Assembly (NCBI RefSeq): GCF_040115645.1
Contig: NC_089557.1
Location: forward strand, 186,001-250,000
DNA length: 64,000 bases
Reading direction: 5' to 3'
Source of the DNA: Euwallacea fornicatus
Lineage: Eukaryota > Arthropoda > Insecta > Coleoptera > Curculionidae
In this document: positions 26,901 through 36,839 of the stretch, in pieces
Numbering within the stretch: position 1 is the first letter of the stretch
Layout of the letters: every line of letters starts with the position of its first letter
Made by a program: the position numbers and the translations under genes
Notes under the pieces: generated by a model
Seen by the model: the letters and a program-made list of their open reading frames with translations, nothing else
Database searches by the model: none
Told to the model about the DNA's origin: nothing

Positions 26901-28657
26901 ACTAAAACTAGATTTATTTGCTCAGAAGCGCATGCCATCCGTGTATCGGCCCATGAATTATTCAAGATTAAAGTTGTATCTCGATGAAAAAAGAACGCAA
27001 GTTATACGTTGGGAAAGCTCGGATCCATAAACATACCCAGACGAGGTGGAGCTTTTTGAGAATTTCGTAGATTCCGTTGAATTCCCCGATGATCCCGAAA
27101 AACTGATAATGATGAAATTCTTATGCCCCCACTTGAATATCTAATGTATATTTAATGCGGATAATAAGCTGTCAGCCAGGACACTTTCCCGGAACCTTTG
27201 TGTCCACCTTTTGAGCAGAATTAAAGATTTATATTTCGAGCAGTCCTAGAGTGGCAAAATCAATAGTCCTTATGCATATCTCCACAGCAGCTGGCTTAGA
27301 CTATCATAAGCTTTCAGGATGATAACTTTGATTATCCCCTCATCTTTTATTTAATTTGGCGGTATTTGTCTTTCCCATTTTCAATTTTCGAGGATTTCCC
27401 TCCGTCCGCCGTTCGTCGAATTTCTAATACAGCTAATCCTCAGTTTCTTGAAAATTTTCTCGCTATTTTTTTCCCCCTCGATTTGATGCACCCTATTTCC
27501 TACAAGTAAGAAAAATACCCGGAGTCGATAAAATGGACAATGCAACGAAGTTTGCAGAACTAAAACACTTGAACCGAAAAGGCAAACTTCCAAAAAAGTT
27601 AAATTGTTTACCGTCCTTGGAGACGCGACCGAACTTTTAATAGTGTCCCGCTTTTTACTCTGACCAATAAAATTTATAACTCGGTTAAAACAAATTATGG
27701 GAGTTGCAACGAACTAAACTTTCAGATAAGGTGCTACGTACAGGGTGTTTCAGATACGAGTCGCCTCTTTAGAGAAAGAAGGAAAAAATCCGGGACAAGC
27801 AGTGGCGCGCTGCACCTTCCATGGCATCGACCAAAGGCTTTGGAAAAACGCAAATGAAAAACTGGCGCGGTTTCGACTGTTACTCCTGCGTTATTCGGAC
27901 CTTGCCACTCTGTATTTTCCTAAGCTACATGAGCGCGTTAAACCTCCAAGGATCCGATGCCCTAAATGAAAGTTTTTACTGAAGTTTGCAACATTTTTGG
28001 GAGTTGAAAGACACGACGGAGACATCATAAACTGTGTAAAATGTGTCGCATTGGGAGTTAGGGAAGCCGGAGAATTTTTAAATTTTCATAAGGATCGGGA
28101 TTCCGGTCGAGATTTATATGCGATTTCCGGCAGGACGCATGATCGAGATGGAATAAATATGGAAATATTTGAAAAAGAAATACGTAATTAGAGATTAAAA
28201 GTGGCGTATTTATCTCCCTCTGGAACGAGTACCATTTTGCCGAGGTTAAACAATAAAATCGCCGAAGCCCAGTACTCGTTCTTCGGAGTGCTGCTTATCT
28301 TATCGCCGAGTTTATCGCTGCTTTTACCGTTTGCCGTCGAGTTTACACAGTTTTTTTTTTTTCAATATCACCGAAAGAAGAGCACTCCGTCAATTTTCAA
28401 GTGCAACATTTAAAATTTCAAGCAATTAAAATGAGCACTCACCTCGAATCGAACTTGGTACCATCAGCCAAAGTACCGGTGTAGTGCATCGTCAGCATGT
28501 CCCCATTCTTAGATTTCACCTCACAAACCTCCGGTTTGTAGAGAACGTCAATCTTCAACTCTTCGTTTTTCTTGTCGTTATCCTCACAGCGAACCGTCAC
28601 CGTCGCGATGGCCAAGAGGCCGAAGAGACCAACCCATCGAATCATGCTCGGTACCAT
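12851..28657 (-). CDS. Fkbp14: FKBP14-type ER peptidyl-prolyl cis-trans isomerase with EF-hands and HDEL
   Basis: Four coding exons join in phase: 28443-28657, 13959-14142, 13815-13907 and 12851-13033, giving about 224 residues. ATG 28657 has a good context (TTCAATGG); ATG 28645, four codons in, is an alternative. A signal peptide (VGLFGLLAIATVTV) leads into an FKBP fold with the usual pocket residues: MHYTGTLADGTKFDS, then VIKGWDQGL and the SLGYGDRGAGNVIPGGATL loop. Two canonical EF-hand loops follow, DADKDNQLSRDE and DKDKNGYISHGE. The protein ends KHDEL; its last four residues, HDEL, are an ER retrieval signal. The family catalyses proline isomerisation on secretory substrates in the ER lumen, and human FKBP14 has the same order and a similar length. 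Intron 1 is 14.3 kb; the other introns are 51 bp and 781 bp. Identification is secure. Confidence 0.95.
15936..16560 (-). pseudogene. Tc1-like transposase remnant 1
   Basis: On the minus strand, successive frames read SDGRRYARRPAKW, then KTVKPGGDN, then VGPIYWIKGIPNQGAYL, then QDNDAKRAS, and finally VVPWAPRSPDLNPFENLRAYL with a C-terminal tail to 15936. These are the familiar blocks of the Tc1 DDE domain in the right order, including the DNDPKH-like block with the second aspartate and the SPDLNPIENLW-like block with the last acidic residue. The frame changes several times and stops interrupt it, so the copy is dead. The N-terminal HTH is not visible and no terminal repeats were found. Confidence 0.85.
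17882..17911. repeat. (TTA)n microsatellite
   Basis: About ten ATT/TTA trinucleotide repeats followed by a short GTT run, inside FKBP14 intron 1. Confidence 0.9.
18120..18490. promoter_or_regulatory. GC-rich patch in FKBP14 intron 1
   Basis: The sequence becomes CpG-dense, and open frames of 64-110 codons overlap on both strands, which is expected of high GC rather than of coding. It might be an intronic enhancer or a promoter. No core promoter motif was identified, so this is only a compositional observation. Confidence 0.25.
18854..18879. repeat. (CTC)n microsatellite
   Basis: About eight TCC/CTC repeats preceded by a short CACACA run, inside FKBP14 intron 1. Confidence 0.85.
21812..22890 (-). 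pseudogene. Tc1-like transposase remnant 2
   Basis: From high to low coordinates the minus strand shows an HTH region (SPDEGRLMRNLKNGGLSFRS, then SIARVIGCSVEMAQNAF), a second DNA-binding segment (GPLKTALGILTESDANVGVW), then DDE-domain blocks HGGGNVKIWGWFSWTGAGPL, SRDNDPKHAAKVAKNWL and WPARSPDLNPREKLWH, and a frame-shifted C-terminal tail. The whole length of a Tc1-type transposase is represented, but at least three frame changes separate the blocks. The last motif reads NPREKLW where NPIENLW is usual. It is a pseudogene and clearly a different subfamily from the remnant at 15936-16560. Confidence 0.88.
25044..26082. mobile_element. Non-autonomous foldback-type DNA transposon, copy 2
   Basis: Same structure and orientation as 8284-9308. 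Both termini read TACAGCGTGACCCA inward, so they match one another exactly over at least 14 bp. The core (about 25270-25780) differs from copy 1 at only a few positions, for instance CGTGGGC versus CGTTGGC and ATTCCC versus ATCCCC. The outer arms differ by many substitutions and small indels, and also contain T-rich and A-rich runs (near 25110 and 25997). It sits inside FKBP14 intron 1. Confidence 0.87.
25406..25755 (+). pseudogene. Transposase helix-turn-helix remnant in copy 2
   Basis: This carries the same two frames as 8636-8985, with one or two residue changes. KTEIVRLVGDDVRSAAGAAA and NEILRYFNDNSRSGTRTASS are both readable. The frame break between them is shared with copy 1, so it predates the spread of the two copies. 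Confidence 0.5.
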
Positions 28658-29546
28658 TGAAGAAAAACAGCGTGTTCGAGCGTTCGGTCCTGCGAAAACC
28701 TTCGACGCACGTTCCCAATTTCCAACTAAAACGTCCGGCAAAAGTTTTGAATTGCCACGAGTTTGCCACGCTATGAAATTGACGTCACTTGATCGTCCGT
28801 CCTTTTCTGCGGCGTTGCGTTAGGAGCAAGCGAGACGAAAAGAGAGCGACGTGAAAGCCACAGGTCTGCAACTGATTGGACGGTTGCAATGATAGCGGTA
28901 TCGTTGCGGGACTACCTGTCCTCGGTTGCGTTGGTCTGTTGTTGAGTAATATACGCAGAAAAATAAGTTCAACAACATCGGTAATTAATAGATTCACTTG
29001 GAAAGATATGTTTTTTTGCATCTAAAAGAGGAAAATCGATCGATGTCATCGAAAAACGTTTCAGTTAAAATTTTCTGTCTTTCCGTGGCGACAATGGCAA
29101 TCGGCAACGTACGTACGGTACGTTTTTTCCCAAACGCGCTGACTTTATCCCGAACTTGGTTAATGGAAAATGATTAAGAATCGGCCCTTTATCGAAGCAT
29201 TTGCTTTCTCTCGGCAACTTTTAGTGTTTCGGCAACTAAATTTTCTTTCAATCGCGAACCAGGTTTCTGCAATCCCGTTTTTACCCTGCGACGTTACGGG
29301 TCTCAAACGATGCGGCCCCGAACTGTAAATTTGTATTTTCACGGTCTGGGCGAGTGAAGTTTCATACTTTCGTAATTGAAAAAATTGCGTGTTTACCAAG
29401 ATGCCGGGGAAGACGCAAAACTCACATTTCCGTTGACAAAAACGTGAGAACACCGTTGAAACCTTATTAAATGAAAATACGAACATGTCAAAACGAAGTT
29501 TTTCATTGCTTCTCAATTTCCATCCTAAATTTGTACATCACAAAAC
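28658..29546. promoter_or_regulatory. FKBP14 upstream region and NAE1 3' flank
   Basis: This lies between the FKBP14 start and the NAE1 stop, both on the minus strand. It should contain the FKBP14 promoter and 5' UTR on the low side and the NAE1 3' UTR on the high side. No TATA box near a convincing start site was found, and open frames on both strands show no domain. Confidence 0.5.
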
Positions 29547-32500
29547 CTACAAGCAAAAAGAGGCGGAAGTAGAGTTAATTGCATCATATATAAAAGTATT
29601 GTTCAATGGTTTATATTGGTTTGTAATCACTTTAATAACTTCTTGCGCCGCACATCCCCCCAATATCGAAGAGACCGAGTGGAGCTCTGCCCCACCGTAT
29701 CGACACACTTCGTGAACTTTCTCGTCTCTTAATACATGCGAATATCCCCATTCGTTCAGCAGCTTTCCAATTATGCCTAAAAAGAAAAACCAACTTAAGG
29801 CACACTCAAGCCAAATTACTATTGATATATCGCCAAGTTCGACAGAAACGCGTGGACCCACAGTAATTTGGTTCTAAACCGCCTACCTTTCAGTTTTAAT
29901 ACATCGGGTTCGACCTGATCGTCCAATTGGCCGGGACAGGCATTGAATTCGTTAATGAACCTCTCTAATCCCCGAAGTATCACATAATAAAAGATCAAAC
30001 TGTCGGGATCCTCGAAGTACGAAGTTAAATCTAAACTAAGCTTTTCGTACTCGTCTGCTATGCGGCTCCCTTTAATTAAGTACAATTCGCTTGAATGCTT
30101 GCAGAAATACTTTACCTGAAAATGATGAATTTAGTATTAAAGAAAAGCATTGAAGCCTAGTTGCGTAGTTTCGGCTTAAATTCCGTATGAAGTTAAAATG
30201 AAGATTTTTAAAACAAAGATGGTGGGAAAGGTAGGCCCTTTTTGCACGAAACGTTTGACACAACATTAAATTACATTGTTTGTTGTGTCAAAATCCACAT
30301 GTAACCGTAGACGAAGTTACACAACTGGGCCCAACCACTCGACTTGCTTCATTTTCTGTTATAATGTCTTGAGGCAGCCCCAAATTTCGAGCGATTTGCG
30401 ACGCTCTCCTGTAAATGTTTTCCGCCTGTTGCTGCGCTTGCTTTTGGTAGATGTTTTGCAAGGTTATGTAACTGTGAGTGTCGGCCGCCATGTCGGGGAG
30501 TGTGCCCCGGACTGGTAAGGCTCCCTCCGTTTCCACCGTTTCCCGCAAGGCCGCACACATGATCCAAAATGACGAACTTTTCTGCGTTAGGTTTACGCAA
30601 TTCTCATCATCCAATATGCCCTAAAAGAGTACTTAAGTATGTAACAAATGTGTACAGAGAACATGTGATATAAAATATCTAGGATTTTTTTTTATTTCTG
30701 CTACGCTACTGATATATGATTATTTCTCACTTGCACATGCTGAGATATAGGTTTTGGACTAATGCACATGTTCACATAATGAATGGCTTGCTCAAAATTT
30801 TCCTCCAACATAAATCTATTGTTCCCCTCTTCTGAGTGACCACTGTCCTTAATCATTTGCTTCAACAGCTCTCTCTCCGCCCTCTTCTGGGGCAGATTTC
30901 CTATTAAAACAGGGCAAATTTCATCGTTAGCTTGACTCAAAAATCGTCACACTTACCATCGTTACACTCTTTATACTTATTTAAATAATAATATAGGATC
31001 ACCAAAGGCGGCACATGGCTTTTTTCCTTCTCGTCTAACAATTCTATGTTTATACTGTCTAAATAGTCTTTAAGGGCGGGCCAAGGGTTGTAGAGTCTTA
31101 AATCGGGGCATTCATTATCGGGATGCGCTTCTATCACGGTTTGCTCTTTGATTTGAAGTCTAATGTAGCCTAGGAAACCTATGCTTCTGCAAACTAGGAG
31201 TGGCACGTTGCAATCCCAGAGATGCTTAGAGAGAGGTATCAGTACTCTAAAAATCATAATATTTCTGGAAAAACACGCGAAAATGATAAAATGTAATGTT
31301 TTACGATTTTTTAAAACTAATTTTCATATAAACAGGGTGAAAAGAACGAGTTCTGATAAAGAGTACTTTTTATTCAATTATCAAACTTTAAGGATCATAT
31401 TACATTGTGCATGACTTCATAAAGATGAACTATTCAGTCTAAAAACTGAAGATGTTGAAGAAAATAGTGCTTTTACATGGTTTATTGTTCACATTGCATA
31501 CAAAAGAAAATTAAATCGTAATAGTGGCCCTTAATTACAAAACAATTTTTTTATATTTATATTTGATATTTAAAATTACTTAGATCTAAGACTTAAGCTG
31601 TTTGTTTCTTTTTAAGGGCCTCAATATACATTCCCAAACTTTTCTGAACTGACTCTTGAGTTACAGTACGAATAAATAATTTTAAATCAGCGTCTCGAGC
31701 TTGCACCATCCTCTGTAGTGTGTCTCCTCGTATTATTTTCTTGGACATACTCCTCGCAACTGGGGAAATTCTCACAAACTTCTTTAAGAACTCATTGGCT
31801 TTCTCCAAACCTTCCTCCTTAGTTTGCACAATCTCATCAATTAAGCCCACATTTAATGCTTCATTTGTAGTGAAAAGTTTGCCTTCGGTCAAGGCAAGTT
31901 CAGTCTTCCTTGGACCAATTACATTACACATTGTATCAGTAAACCACTGTGGGGCAACAATTCCCAGTTGAGTTTCGTTCAGGCCAATCACTGAGTTGGG
32001 TACCATCACGCGGTATTCACAAGACATGGAGAGTAAACATCCCCCAGCAGGAGCGGCCCCATTAATTACAGCCACTGTTGGAAAAGATGAGCCATAGAGT
32101 GAGATCCAAACGTCTTGCAATGTAGTCCAAAACCGTTTGCATCTGTCCAAGTCAGGTTTATACATTTCGTTTATGTCCAATCCTGCTGAGAAGGTTTTCA
32201 AAGCACTGGTTATTATAACTCCACGACTGTGGTTTTTCTCAAGGTCACTTAGAGATTGCTTCAATTCACTGAGGAGCTCCAAGTTGAGACTATTTACAGG
32301 TGAACTTTCCAGAGTTAGCACCGAGATGCCAGTTTTGTTGTTCACTTGCACATTCACTAGGTGTGCAGAACTATAACATCGTGCAAGGCTCATGAAGGGC
32401 TTAAATTTATATATATTTGATAGGGCCATATTGTGTGCCGAAAAAAATTAAGCCGTTTTAAATAATATTAGTAAGACGTTCAGAAACTGGGTACAAAGGT

Positions 32501-33355
32501 CAGAAAATGCATTGGTCTTTGAACTGGATTTGGTGAGTGAAGGGTGGGAGAAACCAAGTTAATAAATTGATCCCTCTTTGCAATTTAACTTTGTGACTTC
32601 ACATTAGACTTGATTGTGAACAAGGTGAATAATTTGTGATTATTGTAAACAATTGCTTAAAACAAATACGAACTCATAACCTCAGTTTTTGTTCTATGAG
32701 ATGCTTAGGCAGTGGTGCCAAATCTTTATGCACTTCTTCTTTTTGTGGAAAATCAAAATTTCTGCAGGAAAAAATAGTTTTGGATGGTAGAAATAACCAG
32801 ATTATCTTACATGTATCTGCTCTTACTTTTCTGATAAAGCAGTCGCGATAACGACATCGAAATTCTTAAAGAAATGCTGAGTATTTGATATAATATGCTC
32901 AGCAGACTCATCAATATAATCCCCTCGAACATCAGGATTCAACTCCAGCAAGCTTTGAGTGGCTACTTGAGCCCTTGACAGCCCTACTGAGTCATTTTCT
33001 AAAAAGAAACTGAAAATTTCTTATGTAGGGAATAAGGTGCCACAACTACAATGAAGCTCACTTCGAACCGATGTCTTCTTCTGCAATTTTCTCGCCATCC
33101 ACTATGGTAAAGGAGCCGATGCCAGGTAGCACTAAGCTTTTTAGTATCTCAGTGCCTAATGCCGTGGCGTTAATTAAACATATTTTGGAGTTTTCTAATA
33201 GTTTTTGACCGTGATCGCCCCAAAGGCTAAAACGATACAAGAATATTTTTTTGTTTTTATAAATAATTAAATTGTAAGTGAAGTTACCGCAGTTGACGGT
33301 CATATTTCTTGCTTTTATCGCTTTGTTCTGGTGATTTTGGGGCTGGAGATGACAT
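29547..33355 (-). CDS. Nae1: NEDD8-activating enzyme E1 regulatory subunit (NAE1/APP-BP1)
   Basis: Eight exons splice in phase: 33288-33355, 33062-33226, 32827-33009, 30957-31246, 30731-30900, 30348-30620, 29887-30115 and 29547-29776, giving 535 residues (human NAE1 has 534). Recognisable blocks are KKYDRQLRLWGDHGQKLLEN, the Rossmann segment ICLINATALGTEILKSLVLPG, VIEAHPDNECPDLRL, LPVRGTLPDMAAD and the C-terminal HEVCRYGGAELHSVSSILGG. The protein pairs with UBA3 to adenylate NEDD8 and load it for cullin neddylation; as in the family, this subunit lacks the catalytic cysteine. The exon 3 acceptor was set at TTTTCAG because it restores NFFL, which the family has. Intron 6 appears to start with GC (GAA then GCAAGT). 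Intron 3 carries ECI1. Identification is secure. Confidence 0.96.
31481..31486 (-). terminator. Candidate poly(A) signal of ECI1
   Basis: AATAAA on the minus strand, about 110 bp downstream of the ECI1 stop at 31593 and still inside NAE1 intron 3. Using it would end the nested transcript before the NAE1 exon 4 acceptor. Confidence 0.45.
31593..32429 (-). CDS. Eci1: Mitochondrial enoyl-CoA delta-isomerase (ECI1/DCI), nested and intronless
   Basis: A single open frame of 278 residues. The N-terminus (KFKPFMSLARCYSSAH) is basic and serine-rich with no acids, as in a mitochondrial presequence. A crotonase fold follows, with oxyanion-hole segments FSAGLDINEMY and NGAAPAGGCLLSMSCEYRVM, and VIGLNETQLGIVAPQWF carrying the glutamate that acts as the catalytic base in this subfamily. 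The C-terminal helix ends EALKKKQTA. The enzyme shifts 3-cis or 3-trans enoyl-CoA to 2-trans so that unsaturated fatty acids can enter beta-oxidation. It lies entirely within NAE1 intron 3 on the same strand, with a possible poly(A) signal at 31481. The start at 32429 is the first ATG; a later Met (MSLARCYSS) is possible. Length matches the family. Confidence 0.95.
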   Translation of the reverse strand: MALSNIYKFKPFMSLARCYSSAHLVNVQVNNKTGISVLTLESSPVNSLNLELLSELKQSLSDLEKNHSRGVIITSALKTFSAGLDINEMYKPDLDRCKRFWTTLQDVWISLYGSSFPTVAVINGAAPAGGCLLSMSCEYRVMVPNSVIGLNETQLGIVAPQWFTDTMCNVIGPRKTELALTEGKLFTTNEALNVGLIDEIVQTKEEGLEKANEFLKKFVRISPVARSMSKKIIRGDTLQRMVQARDADLKLFIRTVTQESVQKSLGMYIEALKKKQTA

Positions 33356-33985
33356 TATAAATTTAACTAAACTTTTAAATTTCAATAAATTCAAATTTTT
33401 TTTTTGTTTTATTTATTCCCTGGAAACTAAAAAAATAACCAAAGATATGTGACATTGACAATGGCGTTTTAACTGTCATTGGCCACGCCAACCATTTCCA
33501 TGACTCTCAACAATCGGCCATGAAACACGTTGCCTCACGATAGCTTGGTGTTTTCAACTTAATGTGCGCTCCAAACAACGCGATATACTGTCTAATATGA
33601 GCAATGTTGCCATCTCATAGTTTAGAACAAGTTTTGGATAAATTGGCAGTTTGGCATTGCGCAAAAGTGCAAAATCGATGCAACCAGACACATAATTGTG
33701 TAATATTATATAATTTTAATAAGTAAGAATTCTGAAGACGCTCAATTTCAGTTTGTTTGAGCAAAAAACCATTGGATTGTTTCAGGCGATGAATAAAATT
33801 AAAAAATGAAGTACAAATCATTCATTTCCTTCGTCAGTAGGACTTTGAAACGCTCATTGCCGATTTTGTTGATGCTGCGTAAACCTGACTTGTCGGTTTC
33901 CTTTCCTTTGAGTGTGGATCCAAATCGATTTGACAAGACAATTGGTGAAGTGGTGGTCAACAATAGTTTAGTAACAAGTGCAAAG
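33356..33985. promoter_or_regulatory. Shared upstream region of NAE1 and GDAP1
   Basis: These 630 bp separate the divergent start codons of NAE1 (minus) and GDAP1 (plus). It contains ATTGG (CCAAT-box) strings near 33478 and no clear TATA box, which suits a bidirectional housekeeping promoter. An in-frame 60-codon extension of GDAP1 begins at 33806, so the region may be partly coding. Confidence 0.55.
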
Positions 33986-35907
33986 ATGTCTGGTTGCAGT
34001 GAGAAAAATGGTCTGGTGTTATACTATAATGAATATTCCTTTTATTCTCAAAAGGTATTATGTATATATAGTGTGTCCCAAGTTTTCTTCCAAAGGCAGT
34101 AGTTGCAGACAGTCAGTACAAAAATGGTTGTTGTAGAGGTTCACTCAAAAGTTCTGTTACTGAGCTTAAGTAATTTTTTGGATTATAAATGATAGATGGC
34201 AAACGCATACAAGAAGAGGAAATGTGACACTCTGTATATTTTTTTAAATATTCACTCCTTTTTGCTTGTACATATGTATATATGGAGGCAAAGAATGAAT
34301 AATGACGGAATGCTAGAATTCTGAATTTCGCAACATTGCAAACGCAATAAAACCCATCATTCATAGCAAAAATTATTTGTCAACTATTAATAAACTATAT
34401 ATCTAGTTAAATATTTAACTTATAGGTTGTAATGGCCTTGTACGAGAAACATTTGCCATTTACTCCCCACAGTATAGAGCTGACTGGTGAACAATATCAA
34501 CCATGGTTCCTGCAAATAAATCCTAAAGGCGAAGTTCCAGTATTACAAGACACAGGAAAAATTATTTCAGATTCTGCCAGAATAATTGACTACTTAGAAG
34601 ACAATTTCAGTAATGGTGATCAAATCTCTTTTATAATATTATGTGGGGAGACTCGCAATACACTTTGTTAATCTCTAGGTGACACTCCAAGGCTAGTCCC
34701 GCAAGATCAGGGAAATGAAGTGAAGCAAAAAGTAACAAATTTCCGAAATTTGATAGATAACATTAATGGCAACGTTTTAACTGTGGGATCATTGATGCAC
34801 CCAGAGTTGGCAACTGGTTCTAAAAAAATTCCGTTCATTAAACCTGTTCGGTCTCAGTTATTGAGTCAGTGTCTAATTTATATTATCATCACTTTACTTA
34901 TTACAACAATTGACAGATGCGGATAAGGATAGTGCAGAGAATTTGAAAAAATATTCCAAAGAAAATGCTGAAGCCCGGCAAATGTTGTTGGAAAAGGCGG
35001 AGAATCAGGAAAAGAAGCATGAACAATTGTTAATCAAGGACGAGTTTGTGAAAATTCTGAACGAGACTGAAAAAATATTTGATAAAGTCGAAGCCGAATT
35101 GGCAGAGCATGATGCAAATGGTAAAAAAACAGTAGTTGTTTAGATATACATATTTTTTTATATATATCAAGAATGTGTTTGGTATCCTGGCGAGTCATGC
35201 TTGAGTTTCGTCACAATTTACATTCCTTCGTCTACTGCGTTCGTTTTTGCAATTTTAGGACCAGAATTCGATGCAGCTCGATGACCTTCAGTTATCGTAC
35301 TCCGTAACAACAAGCTTTGATCCGACTTTGAAAAGTGAATAAATCAAGCGTGTAAAAATATGACAGCAAAAAATTGAAATATCCAGCCTGCTTCAAGTAT
35401 TTGATGATCATATGACCACTGCTAAAGCTCTTGAGCGCAAAAACGAACGCAGGTATTATTGTAAAACTCTGACAGATCGCAAACTTTGTTGTAAAATGGT
35501 CTGAACAAGATTCCAAAACTCTCAAGACCTGAGGATACCGAAGACGTTAATACGACGCAACATCATTTTTATTTTACAAATTTTACTCTGCAGGTAGCAA
35601 AGACTGGTGGTTGTGTTCCGATAGTTTTACCGTCGCGGACATTTCGTTGACTATCTTGTTGCTACGGATCAGCCAAATAGGCATGGAACCCTATTTTTGG
35701 AGCGACGGAAAACGACCTCAGGTGGAGAAATATTTTGCTCGAGTACAAGAACGGGAATCGTACAAGAATACCGCTCCCACCTCTTTCTCCTTGGTTAAGA
35801 CCATTTTTAAGACGCAGATTTCTTTAATTTTGGGGGTTAGTATAGCAACTGCTGTGATATTGGTGGTGAGGGGTTGGTTTCTGATTAAGAAGTTGAGTGG
35901 CAAATAG
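33986..35907 (+). CDS. Gdap1: GDAP1-like mitochondrial outer-membrane GST-fold protein
   Basis: Five exons splice in phase: 33986-34054, 34426-34615, 34679-34864, 34917-35120 and 35594-35907, giving 320 residues. The N-terminal GST domain reads LVLYYNEYSFYSQKVVMALY, then EKHLPFTPHSIEL, INPKGEVPVLQDTGKIISDS and ARIIDYLEDNF. A charged alpha-loop helix (exon 4) and a C-terminal GST segment (DSFTVADISLTILLLRISQI) follow. One hydrophobic tail anchor (ISLILGVSIATAVILVVRGW) is followed by a short basic end. This order is specific to GDAP1, which acts in mitochondrial fission and membrane contacts. The exon 3 donor (TTGA then GTCAGT) is weak and was chosen by phase. The start follows family alignment; an in-frame upstream ATG at 33806 would add 60 residues. 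Human GDAP1 has 358 residues. Confidence 0.9.
34067..34238. mobile_element. Possible small MITE in GDAP1 intron 1
   Basis: The left end TATAGTGTGTCCCA and the reverse complement of the right end, TATACAGAGTGTCACA, form imperfect inverted repeats about 172 bp apart, right after the GDAP1 exon 1 donor. There is no coding content. Assignment rests only on end similarity. Confidence 0.35.
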
Positions 35908-36287
35908 AGGAAAAGTTGCCAGTAACAAATGAAGGAATTGAGACATACAGGCTACAATTGGCAAGAAAAATGTTAAAAAATACATTTAGTGAATTTTTTT
36001 CAGGCTTTTGCTCAGATCCCTTCAATTGTTGCATAATTCGCGATCTGAACGTCTACATTTACTGTAAATTAAATTGATAACTTTTTTTGACAGGGGCTGT
36101 TCGGCAAGAAAAATCATTAGGATTACAAAGGCACAATGCTTGATTATATTATATTTTTATGTAGCTAATTGCATTATAATATATATACACATATAGAGTG
36201 TGCCATTGAAAATACTGCAAATTTTCAATGATACGTCCTGCATATATTAGCTTTTAATGAGTTTTTATTTCTATTTCCGTCGTCGAA

Positions 36288-36293
36288 AATAAA
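36288..36293 (+). terminator. Candidate poly(A) signal of GDAP1
   Basis: AATAAA about 380 bp after the GDAP1 stop. The interval 35908-36287 would be its 3' UTR and includes a small hairpin (ATTGAAAAT / ATTTTCAAT) near 36208-36232. Confidence 0.45.
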
Positions 36294-36839
36294 GAAGTTC
36301 GAATTAAAAAGTGTGTAGTAAATTGATTTGTCCAAAAACTCTCAAGACCTAAATATATTTCCTTGTACTTCTGTGTTCCTGATGCTACATGTTAAATTTC
36401 AAAACAGATATTGAAAAGTTTATTTGTCCAGGAAAGAATATTTAAAACTAGACAAAACTGTCATTTTGTATGTCAGCTTCGATGATTTTATTGGTGCTTT
36501 TTAGAAGAAGAGTTTCATTTGAGGACATTTTTTGGATTGACAACTGACAGAAATACAGTAATATGACAAATATACGCTATAGTTGTACCTTGTTATTATC
36601 AATACAATAATTATCTTTACTGATCCCTGATTCTCCGACTTCTTGGCGTACTATCACACCAATCATTTGAAAGTGCCTTCAAAAATCAGCTGTTCTTGAC
36701 ATCTGTCTATAAATTTATTGGAGGGGGAAATTAGTCCTGAAATTTTTCCGGTTTTTGTTTGTCATTCTCAGTGTATTTATCGAATTTAGAAATTGTTTGA
36801 TATTCTGTGAAACTTTTATTTTCAATTTTCCTCGCAGCA
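36294..36839. promoter_or_regulatory. PSMB1 upstream region
   Basis: An AT-rich interval between the likely GDAP1 3' end and the PSMB1 start codon. It must hold the PSMB1 promoter, but no specific motif could be assigned. Confidence 0.45.

Larger units (their letters stand above)
14143..28442 (-). other. FKBP14 intron 1 (14.3 kb)
   Basis: The donor GTGAGT follows exon 1 and the acceptor TTGTTGTAG precedes exon 2. The intron holds two decayed Tc1-like transposases (15936-16560 and 21812-22890), foldback element copy 2 (25044-26082), a (TTA)n and a (CTC)n microsatellite and a GC-rich patch at 18120-18490. Elsewhere I see only AT-rich sequence and shadow frames. Confidence 0.8.

Noticed and set aside
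29485..29715. 76-codon plus-strand open frame
   Set aside because: Antisense shadow of the last NAE1 exon.
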